A stretch of 14,729 nucleotides of DNA from an uncultured Campylobacter sp. (GTDB taxonomy: Bacteria; Campylobacterota; Campylobacteria; Campylobacterales; Campylobacteraceae). Location: contig NZ_CALIBB010000284.1 in assembly GCF_938045595.1 (NCBI RefSeq), positions 1 through 14,729 of the forward strand, read 5' to 3'. The translations under genes were made by a program, and so were the position numbers. Below the pieces are notes generated by a model. It had not been told where the DNA came from. It saw only the letters and a list, made by a program, of their open reading frames with translations, and searched no databases. Position 1 is the first letter of the stretch. The number at the start of each line of letters is the position of its first letter. This document shows, piece after piece, positions 14,510-14,729 of this stretch.

Positions 14510-14729
14510 ATGAGAAAAATTCTTACTATCGCGGGTTCGGATAGCGGCGGCGGCGCGGGCATCCAGGCCGATATCAAAACGATCAGCGCGCATAAGATGT
14601 TTGCAATGAGCGCTATTACGGCGCTTACGGCGCAAAATTCGCGCGGCGTATTCGGCGTGTTGGACGTTTCGCCGCATTTTGTGGAGGCGCAGCTCGATGC
14701 GATTTTTAGCGACATCTTTCCGGACGCCG
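14510..14729 (+). CDS. thiD: ThiD, hydroxymethylpyrimidine/phosphomethylpyrimidine kinase, N-terminal 73 residues
   Basis: ThiD phosphorylates hydroxymethylpyrimidine (phosphate) with ATP in thiamine diphosphate synthesis, in the cytoplasm. The start MRKILTIAGSDSGGGAGIQA is the conserved N-terminal ribokinase-fold motif of the family, with the substrate-contacting D11 and the Gly-rich turn; ADIKTISAHKMFAMSAITAL and TAQNS follow the family pattern. The ATG at 14510 has AAAGG 6 nt upstream and a -10 box at 14479. It is divergent from cmeA, sharing a 174-bp intergenic region. The remaining ~190 residues lie beyond the window. No TPP riboswitch fits in the short leader (~18-20 nt). Confidence 0.95.
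   Translation, partial: MRKILTIAGSDSGGGAGIQADIKTISAHKMFAMSAITALTAQNSRGVFGVLDVSPHFVEAQLDAIFSDIFPDA

Overview
The window most likely comes from a relatively GC-rich Campylobacter, of the oral C. gracilis/showae/rectus/curvus type. Three things point there: a CmeABC-type RND efflux operon, the AAATTTTA/TAAATTT-rich intergenic style, and AT-rich -10 boxes with poor -35 boxes. This is inference from gene content and sequence style; no search was run.

Left end (1-1000, AT-rich, read on the minus strand): an accessory immunity-type locus. It has a reconstructable relic of a lost gene (658-934), an intact Imm40-like gene (266-631), and the start of a DUF4279-like gene that runs off the left edge (1-143, TTG start). 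This looks like the remains of a contact-dependent or polymorphic toxin/immunity array next to a tRNA-Ala gene.

1085-1895: a tRNA region. tRNA-Ala(GGC) is on the minus strand. On the plus strand lie Gly(GCC), Leu(TAA), Cys(GCA) and Ser(TGA), with a 51-aa small lipoprotein gene between tRNA-Cys and tRNA-Ser.

1896-5642: a gene-poor, decayed stretch. It holds a beta-propeller gene broken by an 8-bp duplication, a small membrane protein gene (3921-4640) bracketed by two copies of a ~125-bp dispersed repeat, and short coding relics.

5643-7927 (minus strand): a tight run of four genes led by a DyP-type heme peroxidase and followed by three unrecognised small cytoplasmic proteins. Upstream lies tRNA-Ser(GGA) with a textbook promoter.

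8495-14335 (minus strand): cmeA-cmeB-cmeC, a complete tripartite multidrug efflux operon with overlapping genes, hairpins after cmeC, and an operator resembling the C. jejuni CmeR site just downstream of the probable cmeA -10 boxes. No cmeR gene lies in the usual place beside cmeA; thiD (thiamine pathway) diverges there instead and is cut by the right edge.
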